DNA of 64,000 bases from Papilionanthe hookeriana x Papilionanthe teres (taxonomy: Eukaryota > Streptophyta > Magnoliopsida > Asparagales > Orchidaceae), in assembly GCA_022702705.1 (NCBI GenBank), contig CM040427.1, positions 73,833,283 to 73,897,282 on the forward strand. The letters are read 5' to 3'. This document shows positions 58,250 through 64,000 of this stretch, piece by piece (the stretch's first letter is position 1; each line of letters begins with the position of its first letter). The position numbers and the translations under genes are program-made. The notes below the pieces were generated by a model. That model was given only the letters and a program-made list of their open reading frames with translations, was not told where the DNA came from and did no database searches.

Positions 58250-60780
58250 GTTATGGGTGGCTTATGTAGGGATTTTCTTCATGTATATGTTTCTTTGAGA
58301 GTGCTCTTAACCCCAAAACAAAAATTTTCATTTTATTTCTTCGGTTATAGATGGCTTTGTAGGGATTTTATTCATGAATACTACGTGTTTCTCATCATCA
58401 CTCTTGCCATCAAAACGTCCAACTTACACCGCTTCGATGATTTGTATGTGGCCACTTTAAATATTCCCAGTTGCTGTGAGAGTTTGGACACTATATCCAA
58501 GGCTCATACCCTGTTCATAGGTATTTCTCTAGGTTCAGTTGTGACAGGATAATTCTCATTTTTGATTTAGCGGGGGCCTAAGGCATAACTTGGTGGGTCC
58601 TTATGTTTCAATGATGATTTTCCTCAACAGCTTGTAATAAGCCAAATGTCTTATAAAATGTCCAAAATCTTGATAAGGTGTTCAGGGAGTGACCCTGAGC
58701 AACTTTATAATCTCTTGGAAAATTTCAAGTTCCATTAACCTTGTTAAGTTGTTAAGTCGGTCAACCTAAGTATATTAGGAATCTTTCATGTTTTAAATAT
58801 GCTCAGCGTGGTCTTAATTAACTCATAAGTAAGGCTAATAGTCACCCTTTTAATGTTCTGTAAGAATTTTATGGGTAAGCACCCCTAGGGGTATGTCTGA
58901 CCATTAGGGAATTTCACACTCTTCCCTCTTAATCGGCTTGAGCTTGTATTACTTATGTCTTCATCTCTAATCCCTTTCAAATGATATTAATTCAAACCTA
59001 ATTCACTATCAAGCTCTTAAAGGCTTAGGGGGAAACTTGTAATTTTGGAAAAGTTATAAAGTAATTTGATCCTTATTAAATGATTGAATTATGTTTAACC
59101 ATTGATTGGGGGTTTCATATCGGTGAATTAATGATATCCTAACTCATACCCCTCACCCTTTGATCATCCATATTTGTTCTTTCTTCACTTAGCTAACAAT
59201 TTAAATAATTACTATTTTACCTTTTTAGAAAAACTTGTGAATGAGTTGCTACTATATTTACCCTTGTGTTTCAAACATCTCAGTGGATTAATGATCATAA
59301 ATCTTACCCATTTTCCCTCTGATTTGACCTAAAAATTTAATGAAAGTATAAAATTCCAAAATTATCATTTTACATCTAGAGTTTATACCCCATAACTCTT
59401 ATCTTTATACTCAAATGACCATGAAACTTTGTTGTCCTCTTACTCATGGACTAATTAAAATCTCAGAGGAGAAGTTATATTTTTTGATATTTACTTATTT
59501 TTTGTAATTATTTATACCTATAATTATAAATGTTCATTGATAAATAATTTAATCCTTTAAGAAATGTCCTCACACATGAGAAAAATTTTACGATATCTCT
59601 AAAATTTGGAGAATCACTTAGGATAATTTTCATGATTTTCTTAAATATATTTTAATTTTTATGATTTTTAAATTATTTTTTATAAGAAAATAAATATAAA
59701 ATATATTTTATTTTAAAATTTCAAGTTTTATTTTTTTTAGTAACTTTGACTTCAGTGAACTTATCAAACTTGATTTTTTATTTTTTATTTTTATTTTATT
59801 TTTTATAATTATTTTAATCAGTAATTAGTAAATCTTTAGAAAAAATACATTTAAGCATTGAATATATATTTTTGTTCTATGAAAAATTTATGAGGTCACT
59901 TTAAAGTTGCCATTTTTAATCAGGAAAAAATTTGTGCCATTTTGAAATATAATTGTATTTTATTTATTTTTAATTGCTTTTAATTGAAAACATACTTAAA
60001 ATTTTATTTTTAATTTTAGTTCCACTTTTATTAATTTTAGTGAGCCCATTAAACTTGATCTCATATTTTTTTATTTTTTATTTTATTTTTATAATTATTT
60101 TAGTTGATAATTAGCAAGATAATAAGAAAAATACATTGAAGTACTTAAAATACAGTTTCTGACTTTGAAAATTTTATGATGATATTTTTGGGTTGTTTTG
60201 TTTAATCGGGGAGATTTTTGTGATATTTTAAATTATATTTATATTTTTTATAATTTTAACTTATCTTAATAGAAAAATATTTGAATATATATATATATAT
60301 ATATAATTTTAAATCCATTTTTTATATTTTTAAGTCCCTTTGACTTTAGTGAACTTATTAAACCTGATCTTGTATTTTTCTGATTTTTCTTTTATTTTTT
60401 ATAATTATTTTAATAAATAGAGGTCAATTTTATAGAAAATTAGGGCTTTTAGAATTAAAGTTGTTCTATAACCTTCAAAAAATCAATGAACACTCTGAAC
60501 TACACTGTTAACAAACCCTAAAAATTGCAAACCATGGTGATAAGTATTTAATTTTTTATGATTTAAATAATGTTTGAAGATTTAATAATTTAGAAATAAA
60601 AAAATAAATATATTTAATTTTTTGTTCACTGTGTTCCTCTTTGTTCACTGAGTAAAGGGTTATTTTTATTTTTTTATGAATTTTCTACATCAAGATATGA
60701 TTCTTTGAAGTTATGTTTCATTTTCTTTATTTAACTAAATTAGAAAAATCTCAATTTTCCTACTTATCCACGTTGGTGCC
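58250..60780 (-). repeat. Dispersed repeat, copy 2 (inverted)
   Basis: The reverse complement aligns with 49.29-51.6 kb. Landmarks on the minus strand: CTTGATGTAGAAAATTCAT (60703), TTTACTCAGTGAACAAAGAG (60657), CTTCTCCTCTGAGATTTTAA (about 59475), TTTAAGAGCTTGATAGTGAA (59023) and AATTTTCCAAGAGATTATAA (58727). Much of it is very AT-rich (59.4-60.7 kb). No coding sequence. Confidence 0.8.
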
Positions 60781-60879
60781 ACCTCAACCAAGACAGATAT
60801 GAAGATCTGTGTGGTGCGTCCTGATTGGTTGCGCTTTTCACGTAGCCTGCCCCGTCAGCCCACAGTCAAGAGTAGTGTA

Positions 60880-61065
60880 CTCATCCACTGAAAGTTTGAT
60901 AGTTTTTTACTGTCTATTTCATACCTATTTTTGATGATATTGCACTATAAAGGAAGGTATTTTGTATGTTTTTCTGGTTTTTGGTACAAGAAATGGCTTT
61001 TGGAGAAAAAGAAGCAAAGATGATGCAATTTGGAGTAAAAACGAGAAAAAACGTAAATTTTGGCC
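60880..61065 (+). repeat. LTR head fragment
   Basis: TGATATTGCACTATAAAGGA then GGTATTTTGTATG matches the head of the LTR at 43182. It stops near 61065, where a second, more complete LTR begins with its own head. This looks like one LTR inserted in, or recombined with, another. Confidence 0.55.
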
Positions 61066-61069
61066 TAGC

Positions 61070-62763
61070 TCATTTTGATAAGTCTTTCTTTGCTTAATCA
61101 CTTTTACAATTATTACATATTTTGAATGAGATTATACTTTAAAGAAAAGCTTTTTAATATTTATTTTGTAGGGCTATTTGTTAGGAACGCAACGCAACTG
61201 AAATGGGGCGAATCAGAGCTGAAACAAAGCCAAATGAAGCAAAATGATGGAGCTGCACAGAGTAGGGTGCCTAACTGCGCCCTATCCAACGCCGGACGGC
61301 GCCAGTGTCCAGAGAGCATGAAAATTCAATGGAATAATGCGCCGAACGACGCCGCAAAGCGCTAGAAGCAGTTATTAGCCATATACATCGAATCTGGACA
61401 CTTTTTGGAAGGTTTCTTCAAGCACCTCTTGGGAAATTCTTCCCTAAACTTTAAAAGAACAAATTTAGGTTAGAAAAATGGTGGTTTTTAAAGGAATGTT
61501 AGGAAAAACGTGGAGAATGTTGAGAGATCTTAGAATAAATGTAGAAATGTAGATTTCTACCTTTTTGGAGAGATTGGTGAGGGGATTTTGAGAGAATTTG
61601 TAAGGGTTGGTACTAGCATTGCATGGATCAGCGGGGGACTTTGTGGGAGAGATCTTCTTCTTTCTTTCAAGGGGAAAAAGCTAAGTATCATGTTCTTCAC
61701 TATCTTATTATTTTGTAAACACTTATCTTGTGGATTTGCTATTAAATGAAGTTTTCCGTTGTGTTTTCTTCGTGGTTTGTGATGTCTTTCTCTCACTCTT
61801 TCTTCTTATTTGAAAATAGTGGCATAAGAAGATTATGTCATTGTTTTCATTCTACTTTTCTTTTACAATGAGTAGGACTCATGTTTAGGATATTGTGATG
61901 TATGTTAGAAGTGGATTTAATTATAAATGTGATGGTTTTTACTTGCACTTCATTTACATTACAAAAAGAGCTCGTTGTAGTGTTAAAATTCATTGTAATT
62001 GCTCTATGATCCGAGAGGGCGGTGTAATTCTTAATAAAGTGGAACCACATTCAAATTCCATGGATGGTGAAGTTCATGGGGGTTGAGTGCAAATAAATAG
62101 GGAAATATATTTTAATGGGCCTAGAATTGGAGATTTTAGGGTGACAGACTAAAATTCTCAATTTAGTTTTAGTGTTTGGAAACTAAAGCAAGAGTTAGCC
62201 TTCAGGCAAAGGGAAGAGGGAGCTCTGGAGTGAGAGCCAGTATCCTCTCAGCCTAACCACGGATTTGGGGACTAAACCTAGGATTAGCCAATGTTCTTTA
62301 TGCACTCGGAAGAGGGTAAAGAATATGATTGCTCCTATTTGGCACATACAATATTTAATGCATCTCATTCCTTTACATTATCCAATTCACTATATAAGAA
62401 TAATAGATTTTATTATCTCAAAATTCACCAAACCAACTCATCCAGAAAGGTTATCTTTAGAAGTAATATTTGCATTTAGAAATACTTATTATTCTTACAT
62501 ATAATCATCTGCATTTAGGTGTAGTCTTTAGATAAAAAACCACTTATATCGACCTTCCAAACTAAAGTCTAATAGTAGTAGACTAGAATTTGACTAAGAA
62601 CATCTTACCTCTCTTCCCTGTGAGATCGATAAATGGGACTCCACTAGAGCCATGTATTGCTTGAGCAATACGTATACTTACGTTTGAAATTGTGACTTTA
62701 CAAAATCATTATCAATATATATATTTGGGTTCATAAATTCTCGCATATAAAAAAGTTGCATCA
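61070..62763 (+). repeat. Athila-like 5' LTR
   Basis: AT-rich head, GC-rich block (61255-61370, CGGACGGCGCC), GAGTGCAAATAAATAGGGA (62085), CTGGAGTGAGAGCCAGTAT (62225), CCTGTGAGATCGATAAATG (about 62618) and a TTGCATCA end at 62763. It is closely similar to 43140-44653 and is followed by a primer site. Confidence 0.82.
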
Positions 62764-62767
62764 AGTT

Positions 62768-62790
62768 TTTGGCACCGTTGTCGGGGAAGC
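62768..62790 (+). other. tRNA-Asp primer-binding site
   Basis: TTTGGCACCGTTGTCGGGGA differs at two positions from the usual TTGGCGCCGTTGCCGGGG, the complement of the 3' end of tRNA-Asp. It is the best preserved primer site in the window. Confidence 0.8.
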
Positions 62791-63292
62791 TTCGGTAAGA
62801 ATTTTAGGAGAATTTTAGTTCAAATAATTAGGCTTAGAATTAGAGAACTTTAGTGTTATAAAATTGTTTTTGTGTGAAAAGTGTTTTATTGTATGAAAAA
62901 GTGTTGTAAAAAAACTATTTGTGTGAAAAAGAAGGTGTTTGTGAAAATTTTTTGTTGTGTTGAATATATTTTTCATTTTATTTATTTTATTGTTAATGTA
63001 TTATTTGTTGTGTTATGTATGCAAAATAAAAGGATCTGTAGGACTTGTGCCTTGTGGTCCCAAGTTAGAAAAATGGAAAAAAATCAAAAAATAGAAAGGA
63101 CTTGAAAAACTAGAATTGGAAATGGAAAACATTCAAAATAATAACTTGGAAAATCATCATAAATCATTAAGATATTATGTAAATCTTACGATAGATGTAA
63201 TTCACTCAAGTATTCAAAACCCTGTCGTAGAAGCTGACTCGTTTGAAATAAATCCAGCGCTTATCCAACTTGTGCAGAACAACTAGTTTGGG
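62791..63292 (+). pseudogene. Athila-like leader and gag N-terminus
   Basis: The leader is followed by LVPCGPKLEKWKKIKK (about 63045), LELEMENIQNNNLENHHKSL and FEINPALIQLVQNN with a TAG in place of the following Gln codon. This equals the N-terminal 80-100 residues of gag at 44.8 kb. It ends at the deletion point at about 63290. Confidence 0.8.
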
Positions 63293-64000
63293 GAAACATA
63301 GAGAATCAACTAGGACAAATTGCTAATTCACTTAGCAATAAACCCCATAGATCACTTCCTAGCAACACTGAGATCAAACCTAAAGAGAACAATAATGATC
63401 CAGCTGAGAGAAAAGATGATGATTGTTTTTAGATGAATGAAATTGATTATGTAAGTAAAGACCATTTCCAAAAAAGTTTTGAAAGTGAGTTAACAGATGA
63501 GATCAGAATGGACTTTCATGATGAGTTGAAAACGTTGTTTAAAGAAGACTGTATGTTTGTTCAGGAGAGGTGTGAAATGATGGATGCTACCAAAAATAGT
63601 GAGCTTTTAATTCCATTTGTTGAAAAATCTCATGCACTTAAGATGGATGCACCCCATACAATTTTAAAGCCTACCTATTTAGGGAATTCATTTACACCAC
63701 CAATCTTTATATATTTAGATTTGACTCAATCACAAGAAAAACCTGAATTAAATGATGAACAAAATAAAGATATCGAACTAAGACTTGGAAGAGAATTTGA
63801 GGACATATTTCAAAAGAACTTTGAGTTGATAAAAGAGGATAAGGATATTGAAAGACCATTGGAAGAAATTCCTAAGGAATTAGAAAAACCTATTTCCTCA
63901 ACTAAGATAGATATAGAAAGACCACCTCCATCATTTACTCAGTATCAAGGGGATGAATTTGAAGATAACTTGAAACAGAAGAGTAACATAGAAGAATTTG
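63293..64000 (+). pseudogene. Rearranged Athila-like gag-pol frame, runs off window
   Basis: Right after the gag N-terminus, in another frame, comes NIENQLGQIANSLSNKPHRS, a piece from near the gag C-terminus; the roughly 1 kb gag core is missing. One stop (63430) is followed by ATG at 63433 and 189 codons open to the window edge. These carry FVEKSHALKMDAPHTILKPT, which corresponds to the linker before RT, and only then DIELRLGREFEDIF and IERPPPSFTQ, which normally precede the protease. The order is thus shuffled. The open length is unusual among the retroelement remnants here. It may be a non-autonomous derivative with its own product, or a chance survivor. Confidence 0.7.

Overview
This window looks like repeat-rich intergenic DNA from an angiosperm nuclear genome. 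It is AT-rich, has long AT and CT microsatellites and plant copia and Athila-type gypsy retrotransposons in several stages of decay, and carries one clearly intact protein gene: a 13-exon AUXIN RESPONSE FACTOR of the ARF1/ARF9 (class B) clade on the + strand (CDS 32945-36408, 683 aa). Nothing prokaryotic or organellar was recognised, and the species cannot be named from this sequence.

Layout. 0.7-4.9 kb: 5' part of a minus-strand Ty1/copia element (LTR, primer site, gag, protease, integrase, part of RT). 4.9-13.4 kb: AT-rich DNA with a small foldback element (7755-8296) and LTR debris. 13.4-19.7 kb: a 6.3-kb element with terminal inverted repeats whose arms are degenerate GGTGTTATT arrays in opposite orientations. 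19.7-23.8 kb: AT-rich DNA with a 235-bp MITE (20836-21070) and two tandem duplications. 23.8-30.5 kb: two broken Athila-like elements joined in opposite orientations near 28367. 31.5-36.7 kb: a 27-bp minisatellite, the ARF upstream region and the ARF gene. 37-41.1 kb: a hAT-like end, an L1-like LINE remnant and a second MITE (40897-41119). 41.1-64 kb: a GC-rich patch, two adjacent LTRs, an Athila-like gag, a 6.6-kb non-coding insertion, protease/RT/RNase H debris, a 40-bp minisatellite, a 2.3-kb repeat present in inverted orientation at 49.3 and 60.7 kb, and the 5' end of another Athila-like element whose internal region is rearranged and runs off the window with an open frame.

The most notable material is a set of four inverted-repeat elements (7.8, 13.4, 20.8 and 40.9 kb). 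They share GA-rich terminal motifs, a subterminal near-palindrome and an interior of short AT-rich repeats. The two short elements at 20.8 and 40.9 kb have good 9-bp target duplications, which points to the Mutator superfamily; the two foldbacks have only weak candidates. The largest has higher-order tandem arrays in its arms and may hold a captured gene fragment in its loop. Apart from the ARF gene, no set of genes here appears to work together.
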